The notes: generated by a model from the sequence alone, not told the origin. A stretch of DNA of 64,000 bases from Janthinobacterium silvisoli (GCF_014200725.1 NZ_JACHCL010000002.1:496001-560000), one strand, 5' to 3'. Shown: positions 23,652 through 32,629, counted from the first letter of the stretch. A program made the numbers and translations.

Positions 23652-24049
23652 AATGCGAAATCTGCGGTGCCGGCGAACTGGTGCAGGATGTACGGGACCT
23701 GCCCTACACCTACAAGGGCGAGACGACGGTGCTGCCGCACGTCGAAGGTGAATTTTGCACGGCTTGCGACGAATCCATCCTCGGGCCGCAGGAATCGCGC
23801 CGCACCATGGATCTGATGCTGGCCTTCAATAAGCAGGTCAATAGCGCCTCGGTCGATCCCCAGTTCATCCTCAGCGTGCGCAAGAAGCTGAATCTGGACC
23901 AGCGCCAGGCGGCGGAAATCTTTGGTGGCGGCGTGAATGCCTTCTCGCGCTATGAAAACGGCAAGACCAAGCCGCCACTGGCGACGGTCAAACTGTTGAA
24001 ACTGCTCAACAATCATCCCGAGCTATTGCCTGAAGTCGTCGCTGCATAG
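23648..24049 (+). CDS. mqsA: MqsA-type antitoxin and autorepressor
   Basis: A 133-residue protein with the N-terminal zinc domain of MqsA (Cys3, Cys6, Cys37, Cys40, the same positions as in E. coli MqsA) and a C-terminal XRE helix-turn-helix (LNLDQRQAAEIFGGGVNAFSRYENGKTKPP in parts). It masks MqsR through the zinc domain and binds the palindrome at 23283-23317 through the HTH. It overlaps mqsR by 4 nt. The convergent small-RNA element begins 9 nt after its stop. Confidence 0.93.
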   Translation: MKCEICGAGELVQDVRDLPYTYKGETTVLPHVEGEFCTACDESILGPQESRRTMDLMLAFNKQVNSASVDPQFILSVRKKLNLDQRQAAEIFGGGVNAFSRYENGKTKPPLATVKLLKLLNNHPELLPEVVAA

Positions 24050-24057
24050 AAATCAAG

Positions 24058-24181
24058 GCAAAAAAAAGCCCGCTACGGGAGCGGGCTGAATCTATTTCCT
24101 GTGAGGAAGTAGAGGAGACAGATGCATTATGCTGCGTTGCGCTATATCATTCCACTTTATCTTTATGATGATAGAAATACG
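24058..24181 (-). ncRNA. Predicted small RNA, repeat family copy 4
   Basis: A 124-nt minus-strand element: 5' CGTATTTCTATCATC, hairpin CTACTTCC/GGAAATAG, and terminator stem AGCCCGCT/AGCGGGCT with eight T (complement of 24060-24067). TATTAT (24190-24195) lies 8 nt upstream and TTGAAA 15 nt before that, a possible -35 inside the end of the MFS gene. It sits 31 nt past the MFS stop and faces mqsA head-on. Confidence 0.72.
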
Positions 24182-24212
24182 GTCTGGTGATAATACTGGC
24201 GCATGCCGAATT

Positions 24213-25424
24213 TCAAGCCGTGCGGCGTGCGGTGAAGGGCAATAATTCTCCCAGCCAGTACAGCAGCGCCAGCCCAGGGAAAGCCATACCCATCAATAAC
24301 GTTGCCTGCCATCCATAGCTGGCATAGACCCAGGCGCCCAGCGCCGAGCCGGCCGCACCGCCGGCAAAGAACAAGGCGAAATACAAACCGTTCAGACGGC
24401 CCCGCACTTCCGCGCCCAGGCTGAAGATGGCGCGCTGACCCAATACCAGATTGGCCGCCACGCCCATGTCAAGCACGATGGACGCGGCTACCAGCAAGCC
24501 CAGCGCCACATGCTTCGATGCGGGAACGAACATGGGCAATGCAAAGGCAGCGATCCCCAGCAGCAGAGCAATCGCCGTGGCCGGCAAGGTGTGGCCGGCG
24601 TCTGCCAGGCGGCCCGCGATGGGCGACGAGACGGCGCCCGCCATGCCGACCAGGGCAAAAATGGCGATACCTGTTTGCGACAAACCGAATGCAGGGCTGG
24701 CCAGCACCAGCGGCGTGACGGTCCAGAACAGGCTGAAGGCGCCAAACAGGCCCGCATGATACGCAGCGCGCCGGCGCAGCACAGGCGTGCCCAGCAGCAA
24801 ATGCCACAGCGAGCCCATCAAAGCTGGATACGACATCGTGGAGACGGGTACCCGCAGCGGCAGCGCGCGCCGCAGCACGGCTGCCAGGACCAGCATCAGC
24901 ACGGCGGCGCCGCCAAACACGAGGTGCCAGCTGGCATGCGCGGCGACCAGCGAGGCCACCGGGCGGGCCAGCATGATCCCCAGCAGCAAGCCACTGACGA
25001 CCTTGCCCACGGTTTGCCCGCGCGTCGCTTCTTGCGACAGGTGCGCGGCGAATGGCACGATCACTTGCGCCGCCACCGAGCCCAAGCCGATGGCCAGCGC
25101 GGCGGCCAGAAAGACCACGGCGCCGGTGCTGAACGCAGCCACCGCCAGCGCCACGGCCGTTACCAGCAAGGCGGTGATGATCAGGCGGCGGTTTTCCAGC
25201 AAGTCGCCCAGCGGCACCACAAACAGCAAGCCCAGGGTGTAGCCCACTTGCGTCAGGGTGACGATCAGGCCGGCCGCCTTGGCCGACAAGCCCGTGGCGG
25301 CGCTGATGGGACCGACCAGGGTCTGGGCGTAATACAGGTTGGCGACGATCAGGCCGGAAGCGACTGCCAGCAGCAGCACCATGCCGGGCGAGATGTCCGA
25401 TGTGTCTTGGGAGGCCTTGTTCAT
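24213..25424 (-). CDS. MFS transporter (drug/metabolite efflux type)
   Basis: A 403-residue protein with 12 predicted membrane segments and MFS motif A-like GDLLENRRLI after the second segment. The opening VASGLIVANLYYAQTLVGPISAATGLS is typical of proton-driven exporters related to the YfcJ/AraJ-like MFS proteins common beside LysR genes. It is divergent from a LysR regulator with a 138-bp shared promoter region, suggesting regulation by that protein. The substrate cannot be read from the sequence. Small-RNA copy 4 follows immediately. Confidence 0.82.
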   Translation of the reverse strand: MNKASQDTSDISPGMVLLLAVASGLIVANLYYAQTLVGPISAATGLSAKAAGLIVTLTQVGYTLGLLFVVPLGDLLENRRLIITALLVTAVALAVAAFSTGAVVFLAAALAIGLGSVAAQVIVPFAAHLSQEATRGQTVGKVVSGLLLGIMLARPVASLVAAHASWHLVFGGAAVLMLVLAAVLRRALPLRVPVSTMSYPALMGSLWHLLLGTPVLRRRAAYHAGLFGAFSLFWTVTPLVLASPAFGLSQTGIAIFALVGMAGAVSSPIAGRLADAGHTLPATAIALLLGIAAFALPMFVPASKHVALGLLVAASIVLDMGVAANLVLGQRAIFSLGAEVRGRLNGLYFALFFAGGAAGSALGAWVYASYGWQATLLMGMAFPGLALLYWLGELLPFTARRTA

Positions 25425-25562
25425 ATTATTTCCTCGGTGAATATAGGTGAATAGCGATGAAGAACGATGACGCTATTGTAGGCAAACGCGCGGCAAAGAT
25501 AATTAGGGCATAATGATCCTATACTTTTCACATTACATGAACAATCATCGGGAAACGCGGCA

Positions 25563-26471
25563 ATGGACAAGATCAAGGCCATGCAAACCTTTGTGCGCAT
25601 CGTCGAGGCCAACAGCTTTTCCAAGGCAGCCGAGACCCTGAACCTGCCCCGCGCCGCACTCACGGCTACCCTGCAGAAACTGGAAGCCTATCTGGGCACG
25701 CAGCTGCTGCAGCGCACCACCCGCAAGCTGTCGCTGACGCCCGACGGGGCCGAATATTTTCGCCATTGCACGGCCATCCTCGGCGCCGTCGATGCGTCGG
25801 AGCTGGCATTCCGGGGGCCGGAAGCGAATAAAGCCAGGGGCGTGCTGCGCATCAACTTGCCCAATACCGTGGGGCGCCGGCTGGTGTTGCCCCATATCGC
25901 GCAATTTCATGCCGCCTATCCAGACGTGGAACTGTTTCTGAGCCTGACGGACCGGCTGGTCGACCTGACACAGGAAGGTATCGATTGCGCGCTGCGCGTG
26001 GGAGACTTGCAAGATTCCGCGCTGATCGGCAAACAAGTGGGCACCATGCGCTTCGTCACCTGCGCCTCCCCCATCTATCTGGCGCACCACGGCACGCCGC
26101 ACACCCTGGCCGACCTGGCTACGCATCAGGGCGTGATGCATTTTTCCGGCCGCACGGGGCGCGCCTTCGACTGGGATTTTGTGCAGGACGGCAAAGTGGT
26201 GCGCGTGCCGATGACGGGCGCCATCGCCGTCAATGACGCCGACGCCAGCCTTATCTGCGCTTTGCAGGGTCTGGGACTTTCCCAGTCTGGCCTGTACCAG
26301 GTGCGCCCCTACCTCGATAGCGGCGAGCTTGTAACCGTACTCGACGATTGTCCGCCTACGGCCATGCCGATCTCGCTGCTAACGCCCCAGGGACGCTTGA
26401 GCGCTCCCAAGGTGCAGGCTTTTGCCAACTGGATCAGCACCCTGTTTGCCGCCGATACGACTTTGCAATAG
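25563..26471 (+). CDS. LysR family transcriptional regulator (divergent to MFS gene)
   Basis: A 302-residue LysR protein: N-terminal winged helix (MQTFVRIVEANSFSKAAETLNLPRAALTATLQKLE in parts) and a periplasmic-binding-protein-like effector domain (GVLRINLPNTVGRRLVLPHIAQFHAAYPDVELFL in parts; DCALRVGDL). The helix motif PRAALT in place of the usual QPAVS places it in the group that controls transporters, dehydrogenases and oxidoreductases. It probably controls the divergent MFS gene and itself. GGGAAACGCGGCA precedes the ATG; the ribosome-binding site is modest. Confidence 0.9.
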   Translation: MDKIKAMQTFVRIVEANSFSKAAETLNLPRAALTATLQKLEAYLGTQLLQRTTRKLSLTPDGAEYFRHCTAILGAVDASELAFRGPEANKARGVLRINLPNTVGRRLVLPHIAQFHAAYPDVELFLSLTDRLVDLTQEGIDCALRVGDLQDSALIGKQVGTMRFVTCASPIYLAHHGTPHTLADLATHQGVMHFSGRTGRAFDWDFVQDGKVVRVPMTGAIAVNDADASLICALQGLGLSQSGLYQVRPYLDSGELVTVLDDCPPTAMPISLLTPQGRLSAPKVQAFANWISTLFAADTTLQ

Positions 26472-26499
26472 CGTGCAATAGTAAATACATACATTTCGG

Positions 26500-26624
26500 G
26501 CAAAAAAAAGCCCGCTGCGGGAGCGGGCTGAATCTATTTTCTTGGAGGAGAATAGAGGAGACAAGTCAATTATGCTGCATTGCCGCATACCGATCCAATT
26601 GATTGTTGGAATGATAGAAATACG
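26500..26624 (-). ncRNA. Predicted small RNA, repeat family copy 5
   Basis: A 125-nt minus-strand element with the same plan as the others. The middle hairpin is altered on both sides (CTATTCTCC...AGAAAATAG), which keeps the base of the stem paired. The terminator stem AGCCCGCT/AGCGGGCT and eight-T tail are intact. AGTTAT (26633-26638) lies 8 nt upstream. No minus-strand gene precedes it within 960 nt, so it needs its own promoter. Confidence 0.72.
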
Positions 26625-26639
26625 CCTGACGCATAACTG

Positions 26640-27019
26640 GGCATAACTACCTTCAGTTCAGTTAATGCTTGACGCATTCCACGTCCTGGCACTAGACTTG
26701 ACTCGTTGCATCAAGCAATCGTAAGCGTTTACGTCAACCAACGCGCAACCTGAATCAGCCGGCTTATTGCCAGGTTCATTCATAGCGCGTGGGAACGTTA
26801 TGCTTGCCTCAATCGCCATCCATCGTGGCCATCCTCTGCTTGCGCGGAGACCAGACGCCTCTCCCTCCTGTGTTCCAGCCTGCGATGGCCATGCCATCGA
26901 CTTGACCGTTGCCTGGCTGCAGCCGCTTGCACGTGCGCCTCCTGTCCTTCCCGCTGCGCATCACGACTACCGCCATGGCGCCGCCTGGCAAGTTCCACTA
27001 CCTTCGACAGGAAAAAATC
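26640..27019. other. Intergenic stretch, no gene seen
   Basis: 380 nt between small-RNA copy 5 and the VOC gene. Short frames exist on both strands but none has a ribosome-binding site with a convincing start or a recognisable product. It presumably holds the promoter of the VOC gene. Nothing else is seen. Confidence 0.4.
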
Positions 27020-27523
27020 ATGCATACCAACACCAAGCCAACATCGTCAGCCCAAGTGCCGCTCGGCATCAACCATCTGGTCCTCAACGTGCGCGACATC
27101 GACGAATCGCACGATTTCTGGTCCAATCTGCTGGGCTTTCGCCACGTCGGCACCTTTCGCCCGACGACGCCGGGCTCCACGCCACCGATGCGTTTCTACA
27201 GTGGCCAGCGCGACGGCAAGCTGCACCACCATGACATCGGTCTGTACCAGCCTCCCGGGTGGCAGGCCGGCGATGGACAATTGCTCAATCATATCGCCAT
27301 CGAATACGCCAGCCGCACTGCCTGGCTGGCGCAGATCGATTTCCTGACGGCGCATGGCGTAAAACTGCATCGCCGCGTGGAGCGGGCCGCCACGCACAGC
27401 ATTCATCTGTTCGACCCGAACGGCGTCGAGATAGAGCTGCTGTTCGAACTGCCGCGTGAACAGTGGGAAGCCGATATCGACGCGGCGCTCAATTTCCGTA
27501 TCGAGAAACCGGTCACAGGTTAA
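27020..27523 (+). CDS. VOC superfamily protein (glyoxalase/extradiol-dioxygenase fold)
   Basis: A 167-residue vicinal-oxygen-chelate protein with two beta-alpha-beta-beta-beta modules. The expected metal ligands are present: His in INHLVLNVRD, His in LLNHIAIEYAS, and Glu in GVEIELLFELP, just after the DPNG turn. The arrangement resembles catechol-2,3-dioxygenase-like single-unit proteins, but the reaction cannot be assigned. ATG at 27020 follows ACAGGA by 7 nt. It appears monocistronic and converges on prc. Confidence 0.8.
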   Translation: MHTNTKPTSSAQVPLGINHLVLNVRDIDESHDFWSNLLGFRHVGTFRPTTPGSTPPMRFYSGQRDGKLHHHDIGLYQPPGWQAGDGQLLNHIAIEYASRTAWLAQIDFLTAHGVKLHRRVERAATHSIHLFDPNGVEIELLFELPREQWEADIDAALNFRIEKPVTG

Positions 27524-27535
27524 AGCAGCCATAAA

Positions 27536-27571
27536 AAAACCTGGCTGACCCCATCGGGACAAGCCAGGTTC
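27536..27571 (-). terminator. Intrinsic terminator of prc
   Basis: Minus-strand stem AACCTGGCT/AGCCAGGTT (the two inner As opposed by short loop sequence) followed by a run of T, 19-55 nt downstream of the protease stop codon. Confidence 0.85.
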
Positions 27572-27589
27572 ACGCTGCGTGTGCAGCGT

Positions 27590-29857
27590 TTACTTCGCCG
27601 TGGTAGCCGTTGCCGGCGCGCCCTTGGTATCGGTGGCGTATGGCAAGACCTTGGCGGCAAGGCGAGTATCGCCCTTGATCAGCGATACTTCATCGGCCAG
27701 GATGCGCGCCGTTTCGTTCAGCAGCACGTCCTTGGCGCTCTTCGCCGCCGTTTCCGCGTCGAGTTCGGTGCTCAGCGCACGCTCGTCACCCTGCAAGCCA
27801 TCGTCCGTACGCAAGGCGCCCTTCACGGCAGCGATCTGCTGCTTGGCGGTCTTGCCGGCGGCTTTCTTGACGTCTTTCGGATCAGGAATCACCACCAGGT
27901 CATCGGCCGGATTGGAAATCTGCGCGATCAGGCGTTTTTCACGGGCCTTGGCGCGCGCATCCTGGGCATCGCGTTCCTTGCGGCGCACGGCTTCGTTCAG
28001 CGACAGCTGGTTATCCTTGCGCTGCTTGATGACCAGGGCAATATCATCCTGCAAGTACTGGAAGTCCTTGTCCTTGGCCACGCGCGCTTCATGCTTTTTA
28101 TCGAGCAGCGGCACGATGTCCTTCAGGTCGCCCGTCGGCGTGTAGTTCGCCGGCTTGATGGACACCCAAGGCAAGGCATTGTCATAGCTCGACTCGCCAA
28201 AGTTTTCCGTATCCGACATGGCCGGCAGCTTGATGTCCGGCGTCACGCCGCGCAACTGCGTGGTGCCGCCATTGATGCGGAAGAATTGCGCCACCGTCAT
28301 CTTCAACTCGCCGAAACGGGCCTTGTCGCTGCCGCCAAAACGGTTCAGGTCAATCAGGGTTTGCACGGTGCCCTTGCCGAAGCTGCCTTCACCGATCACC
28401 AGGCCACGGCCGTAGTCCTGGATGGCGGCGGCAAAAATCTCGGAAGCGGAAGCCGAACCGCGATTGATCAGCACGCCCATCGGGCCATCCCAGGCCAGGC
28501 CGGCGTTGGTGTCGCTCTCGGTATCGACCTTGCCTTCGGCATTGCGCTGCATTACCACCGGCCCCTTGTCGATGAACAAGCCCGTCAGGTCGACGGCTTC
28601 GTTGAGCGAACCGCCACCGTTGTTGCGCAAATCGATGAGGACGTTGTCAACCTTGTCTTTCTTCAGCTCGCCCAGCAGGCGGGACACGTCGCGCGTGGCG
28701 CTCTTGAAGTCCTTGTCGCCACGGCGGCGCGCATCGAAGTCCTGGTAGAAGGTCGGCAGCGAAATCACGCCGATGCGGCGCTTGATGCCATTTTCACGCA
28801 CTTCGATCACGGATTTCTTCGCCGACTGCTCTTCCATGCTTATCTTCTTGCGCACCAGCGCCAGCACCGTGTGCTTGGCGTCCGGACCTGCATCGGCTGG
28901 CAGGATATCGAGGCGTACGGTGGAGTCCTTGGCACCGCGTATCAGCTGCACCACGTCGTCGATGCGCCAGCCCAGTACCTCGGTGATGGGGCCGCTATCG
29001 CCCTGCCCCACGCCGACGATGCGGTCGCCCACTTTCAGCTTGCCCGACAAACCAGCCGGACTACCGGGCACGATTTCGCGGATCACCGTGTATTCGTCGC
29101 GCGTTTGCAGTACGGCGCCGATACCTTCGAGCGACAACCGCATGGCGATATCAAAGTTTTCGGAAGCGCGCGGTCCCAGATAATTGGTATGCGGCTCGAT
29201 CGACATGGCGTAGGCGTTCATGAAGATCTGGAACACATCTTCGCTATTGAGCTTGCGCGAACGCGTGACGTAGCTTTCATAGCGCTTGTCCAGGGTCTCG
29301 CGGATGGACTTGTCTTCCTTGCCTGCCAGTTTCAGGCGCAACCAGTCATTCTTGACGCGCTTGCGCCACAGGTCGCGCACTTCATCATCGTTCTTCGGCC
29401 AGGCGGCCTTTTCACGGTCCAGCTGATAGCTTTCGTCCTGCGTGAAATCAAATTTGGTCTTCAGCAGTTCGCGGGCATAAGCCATGCGTTCTTCAAAGCG
29501 CTGCTGGTACAGATTGTAGATGGCAAAAGGCGCGCTCAAGTCTTCACTATTGATGGCGTCATCGAGCTTGGAGCGCACAGGCGCAAAGCGGTCTATATCG
29601 GCCTGGACGAAGAATAGTTTTTCCGAATCAAGCGACTTGAAGTAGCGGTCGAAGATCTTTTCCGACATCGCATCGTCGAGCGGCATGGCCTTGTAATGGT
29701 AGCGCGACAGCACACGCGAGGCCCACAGGGCAGCCTGTGTTTGCTGGGCCAGCGGCTTCATCGGCGGCGGAGGAGCGGCACTCTTGTCCGTCTGCGCTGC
29801 GCCAACCTGGGCTGACAGGGCGAGCACCAGGGTGACCAGCATCATTTGCTTCTTCAT
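27590..29857 (-). CDS. prc: C-terminal processing (tail-specific) periplasmic protease, S41 family
   Basis: A 755-residue protein, slightly longer than E. coli Prc/Tsp (682). Signal peptide (MKKQMMLVTLVLALSAQVGAAQ), N-terminal helical domain, PDZ domain (about 240-330, IGAVLQTRDEYTVIREIVPGSPAGLSGKLKVGDRI in parts), and a S41 core with the catalytic Ser in NRGSASASEIFAAAIQ and Lys in GEGSFGKGTVQTL. The C-terminal DUF3340-like domain completes the Prc plan. It degrades periplasmic proteins from their C-termini and trims lipoproteins and cell-wall hydrolase partners. ATG follows CGGAGAAGCCG. It appears monocistronic with a strong terminator. Confidence 0.92.
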   Translation of the reverse strand: MKKQMMLVTLVLALSAQVGAAQTDKSAAPPPPMKPLAQQTQAALWASRVLSRYHYKAMPLDDAMSEKIFDRYFKSLDSEKLFFVQADIDRFAPVRSKLDDAINSEDLSAPFAIYNLYQQRFEERMAYARELLKTKFDFTQDESYQLDREKAAWPKNDDEVRDLWRKRVKNDWLRLKLAGKEDKSIRETLDKRYESYVTRSRKLNSEDVFQIFMNAYAMSIEPHTNYLGPRASENFDIAMRLSLEGIGAVLQTRDEYTVIREIVPGSPAGLSGKLKVGDRIVGVGQGDSGPITEVLGWRIDDVVQLIRGAKDSTVRLDILPADAGPDAKHTVLALVRKKISMEEQSAKKSVIEVRENGIKRRIGVISLPTFYQDFDARRRGDKDFKSATRDVSRLLGELKKDKVDNVLIDLRNNGGGSLNEAVDLTGLFIDKGPVVMQRNAEGKVDTESDTNAGLAWDGPMGVLINRGSASASEIFAAAIQDYGRGLVIGEGSFGKGTVQTLIDLNRFGGSDKARFGELKMTVAQFFRINGGTTQLRGVTPDIKLPAMSDTENFGESSYDNALPWVSIKPANYTPTGDLKDIVPLLDKKHEARVAKDKDFQYLQDDIALVIKQRKDNQLSLNEAVRRKERDAQDARAKAREKRLIAQISNPADDLVVIPDPKDVKKAAGKTAKQQIAAVKGALRTDDGLQGDERALSTELDAETAAKSAKDVLLNETARILADEVSLIKGDTRLAAKVLPYATDTKGAPATATTAK

Positions 29858-30189
29858 CGGCTTCTCCGAAAATTATATAAATCAGTTGCCGCCAGCGCCG
29901 GGGAACCGGGCGCCAGCCAGCACAACACTAAGGGGACTCTATGACTGGTCTGAATATTATTCTACAGGGAACCACAGGGATCGTGTCCTATGCAGCCGCA
30001 GTTTCTGCCCGCCAGCTTAAGCGCTGATTAAAGAGCATGCCTGAAACTTTACAAAATAAAACATCGCTCAAGCTGGAAAAATAGCCGCATATGACTGACA
30101 GAGCCGATCTTCTTTTCGCCAAGCCATTGTATTAATTGATGTTTCCCTGCGCAAGCGAGACTTTCCAAAAAGAATGCCTTGCCACCGGT
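29858..30189. other. Intergenic stretch, no gene seen
   Basis: 332 nt between the prc start and the LysR stop. It must contain the prc promoter. No tRNA, palindrome or supported frame was found. Confidence 0.4.
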
Positions 30190-31095
30190 TCAGGCTGCAG
30201 CCCGCTGCGGCGGCGTCAACAGCAGTTGCTCGACAAATTCGATAAAGGCGCGCGCCTTGGCGCTGGCCATGCGTCCGCCCGGATACACCGCCCACAAATC
30301 CACCAGCGGCAAGTGCCAGTCATCGAGCACGCGGCACACCTGCCCGTCAAGCAATTCCGGGCTGAACATCCATTCCGATACGATAGTCAATCCCATGCCG
30401 GCCAGCACGGCGGCGCGCACTCCCTCGGCTGCGTTGACCCGAAACTTGCCAGTCAACGCCACCGATGCTTCTTCCTCGCCTTGCGTAAAAGTCCAGGCCG
30501 TGCCGCCACCGGGCTGGGCGTACACGATGGCCTGGTGCATCGCCAGATCAAACGGACTGGAAGGCACGCCGGCACGCGCAAAATAGGCATGCGTCCCCAG
30601 CACCACCCGGCGTGCCTGGGCGATGCGCCGCGCCGTCATGCCCGAATCGTTCAAACCACCCATGCGCAAGGCCACATCGATGCCATGTTCCAGCATATCG
30701 ATATTGCGGTCGTCCAGCACCACATCGATGCTCACCTCTGGATGCCGGTCAAGGAATAAGGCCAGGTGCGGCAAGATGTGCAGCCGCGCAAACGTCACGC
30801 CGGCGCAGATGCGCAGCGGCCCGGACAGGCTGGCGCCGGCACCGCGCGCGGCCAGTTCCGCTGCATCGGCCTCGGCCACCGCGCGCCGCGCCCGTTCGTA
30901 AAAGCGCAGCCCTGCCTCGGTCGCCGTCAAACTCCGGCTCGACCTTAGCAACAACCGCACGCCCAGTTGCTGTTCCAGCTGGGCGATGGTTTTCGACACG
31001 GCCGGCTGGCCTATGCCGAGCAGCCGCGCCGCAGCCGAAAACGAACCGGCATCGACCACGGCGACAAAATTTTCCATTGCATTCAAGCGGTCCAT
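30190..31095 (-). CDS. LysR family transcriptional regulator (divergent to peroxiredoxin-like gene)
   Basis: A 301-residue LysR protein with the classical helix motif SFSAAARLLGIGQPAVSKTIAQLE and effector domain (GPLRICAGVTFARLHILPHLALFL; ALRMGGLNDSGMTARRI). It is divergent from the peroxiredoxin-like gene with 181 bp between starts, where two inverted repeats lie. It probably activates that gene and represses itself. The effector is unknown; a redox signal would fit the neighbour but no redox-sensing cysteine pair like that of OxyR is visible. Confidence 0.9.
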   Translation of the reverse strand: MDRLNAMENFVAVVDAGSFSAAARLLGIGQPAVSKTIAQLEQQLGVRLLLRSSRSLTATEAGLRFYERARRAVAEADAAELAARGAGASLSGPLRICAGVTFARLHILPHLALFLDRHPEVSIDVVLDDRNIDMLEHGIDVALRMGGLNDSGMTARRIAQARRVVLGTHAYFARAGVPSSPFDLAMHQAIVYAQPGGGTAWTFTQGEEEASVALTGKFRVNAAEGVRAAVLAGMGLTIVSEWMFSPELLDGQVCRVLDDWHLPLVDLWAVYPGGRMASAKARAFIEFVEQLLLTPPQRAAA

Positions 31096-31104
31096 ACTGA
31101 TCCT

Positions 31105-31171
31105 ATTCCATATCGATATGAATCATAGCACTTGAGTGGAGTTAAATCGCCCATCCATTCCAACTAGGAAT
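31105..31171. promoter_or_regulatory. Two inverted repeats in the LysR/peroxiredoxin-like intergenic region
   Basis: The palindrome CATATCGATATG (31109-31120) lies 14 bp before the LysR start codon. ATTCC-AACTA-GGAAT (31157-31171) lies about 106 bp before the peroxiredoxin-like start. Both fit the dyads bound by LysR proteins at divergent promoters; neither has been matched to a known site. Confidence 0.5.
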
Positions 31172-31276
31172 ACTTACTAGTCCAGCCACCTGCCTGTTAA
31201 AGCCTGTTGCGCCATCGAATAATGACTGCAGCAGCACCACATCATTGATGAATTATTGATTAACAGGAGCAAGACC

Positions 31277-31927
31277 ATGACACTGCAAGCCAAACTCGAC
31301 GCATTCCGGGCCGACTTCATCGCCGGCAAACCGCCCTACAATACACCGCCGGAAATCCACCCGATTATGGCCCGCGCCACCGCGGAACTGATCGCCTCCG
31401 GCCTGGCCGGGCGTGCCTTGAAAGCCGGCGACCGGGCGCCTGCCTTCACCTTGAACGATAGCGAGGGCAAGCCGGTGTCATCAAATGACTTGCTGGCCCG
31501 CGGCCCGCTGATCATCACCTTTTATCGCGGCGTGTGGTGCCCGTACTGCAATATGGAGCTGCAAGCCCTGCAAGACGAGCTGCCAGCCTTCGTCGCCGCC
31601 GGCGCCAGCCTGATCGCCATTTCGCCGCAACTGGCAGCCAGCAGCCGCAAGTCGCAGCGCACCAATCACCTGACTTTCCCTATCTTGCATGACGCGGGCA
31701 ACGAGGTCGCCGCCGCCTTCGGTGTACGCTACAGCTTGCCAGATTATCTGGTCGAACTGTACGCCTCACGCAAGAACGACTTGCCGGCCACCAATGGCGA
31801 CGATAGCTGGAGCCTGCCGATGCCTTCGCGCTACGTGATCGCCCAGGATGGCACGATCGTCTACGCCGAAGTCAACCCGGACTACACACGCCGGCCGGAA
31901 CCGCAAGACATGCTGGCAGTGTTGTAA
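31277..31927 (+). CDS. Peroxiredoxin-like (AhpC/TSA fold) protein
   Basis: A 216-residue cytoplasmic protein of the PRX-like type: GDRAPAFTLNDSEGKPV strand, then FYRGVWCPYCNMELQALQ with a CPYC pair (Cys88, Cys91). Classical peroxiredoxins have a PxxxTxxC site, so this group may work as a thiol reductase or alkyl hydroperoxide reductase variant with a thioredoxin-like CxxC. ATG at 31277 follows AGGAG by 7 nt. It is divergent from a LysR gene, which likely regulates it. Confidence 0.82.
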   Translation: MTLQAKLDAFRADFIAGKPPYNTPPEIHPIMARATAELIASGLAGRALKAGDRAPAFTLNDSEGKPVSSNDLLARGPLIITFYRGVWCPYCNMELQALQDELPAFVAAGASLIAISPQLAASSRKSQRTNHLTFPILHDAGNEVAAAFGVRYSLPDYLVELYASRKNDLPATNGDDSWSLPMPSRYVIAQDGTIVYAEVNPDYTRRPEPQDMLAVL

Positions 31928-32512
31928 TCAGGCCGGCAGCAAGCGTGCCAGTTCCAGCCACTCGGGCCGGAACTGGCGCAGCAGCAAGAAAAGACCTGCG
32001 AACACAGGTATATACGGCCAGGAACGAACCGCGATCTTCCAGTCGATCAGGGATGGCCAGCAAGCCAGAAATTGCGGCGCCACCAAAAAGGCCAGCACGA
32101 CATCGGTCAATTGAAAAGTCCAGCCCGGAGGCGTGCGCCACGCCGCCACGGCAAACGGCAGCGCCAGGATCAGGAATGGCGCCAGCGCAACAGGCGCCGC
32201 GTTATACCAGCGCACCCGGCGCAAGGTCACCGATCCCAGTTCCCAACCCTGCCCCACCCGGCGCGGCACAATGGTGAGCGATCGCGGTTGCGCCGCCGTC
32301 AGCAGGCCCATGCAGAAATGCGCCAGTTCATGGCACACGGTACCGGCCAGCGCGAAGACAAAAAAGAAACCATGGCGTGCCGACAGGAAGCGTATCAGCA
32401 GCGCCAGCAATAGCGACGGCGCCAGATAAATGCCAATATCGAGGTAATGGCATAGCAAGGGCGATAGCAGCGCATGGCAGTGGCTATGGAAGGTGCTTAT
32501 CGTGGTGCTCAT
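31928..32512 (-). CDS. Integral membrane protein with HELAH zinc-protease motif (M50-like)
   Basis: About 194 residues with five or six predicted membrane segments. GTVCHELAHFCMGLLTAA carries an HExxH motif (His61, Glu62, His65 from this start) within a hydrophobic helix, as in site-2-type M50 metalloproteases and their M50-like relatives. The second metal-ligand motif (NxxPxxxxDG) of true S2P proteases is not evident, so activity is uncertain. The start is uncertain too: an upstream GTG would add 23 residues. It converges on the peroxiredoxin-like gene with stops abutting. Confidence 0.65.
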   Translation of the reverse strand: MSTTISTFHSHCHALLSPLLCHYLDIGIYLAPSLLLALLIRFLSARHGFFFVFALAGTVCHELAHFCMGLLTAAQPRSLTIVPRRVGQGWELGSVTLRRVRWYNAAPVALAPFLILALPFAVAAWRTPPGWTFQLTDVVLAFLVAPQFLACWPSLIDWKIAVRSWPYIPVFAGLFLLLRQFRPEWLELARLLPA

Positions 32513-32629
32513 CCTGGAATCATACTGCGCCTGCCTGCCAGCAGCAGCACACAATCGATGGCGGCCCATGACAAGGCGCACGGGATGCTAATATAAGACT
32601 GCCCGGCCGGGCATGACCAGGGAGCAACA

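Noticed and set aside
88..26624. The five repeats as insertion sequences or REP/BIME elements
   Set aside because: They contain no transposase remnant and no terminal inverted repeats, and each keeps an ordered series of start, hairpins and terminator on one strand only.
27581..29617. 678-codon plus-strand frame opposite the Prc protease
   Set aside because: Antisense shadow of a complete S41 protease; the product has no recognisable motif.
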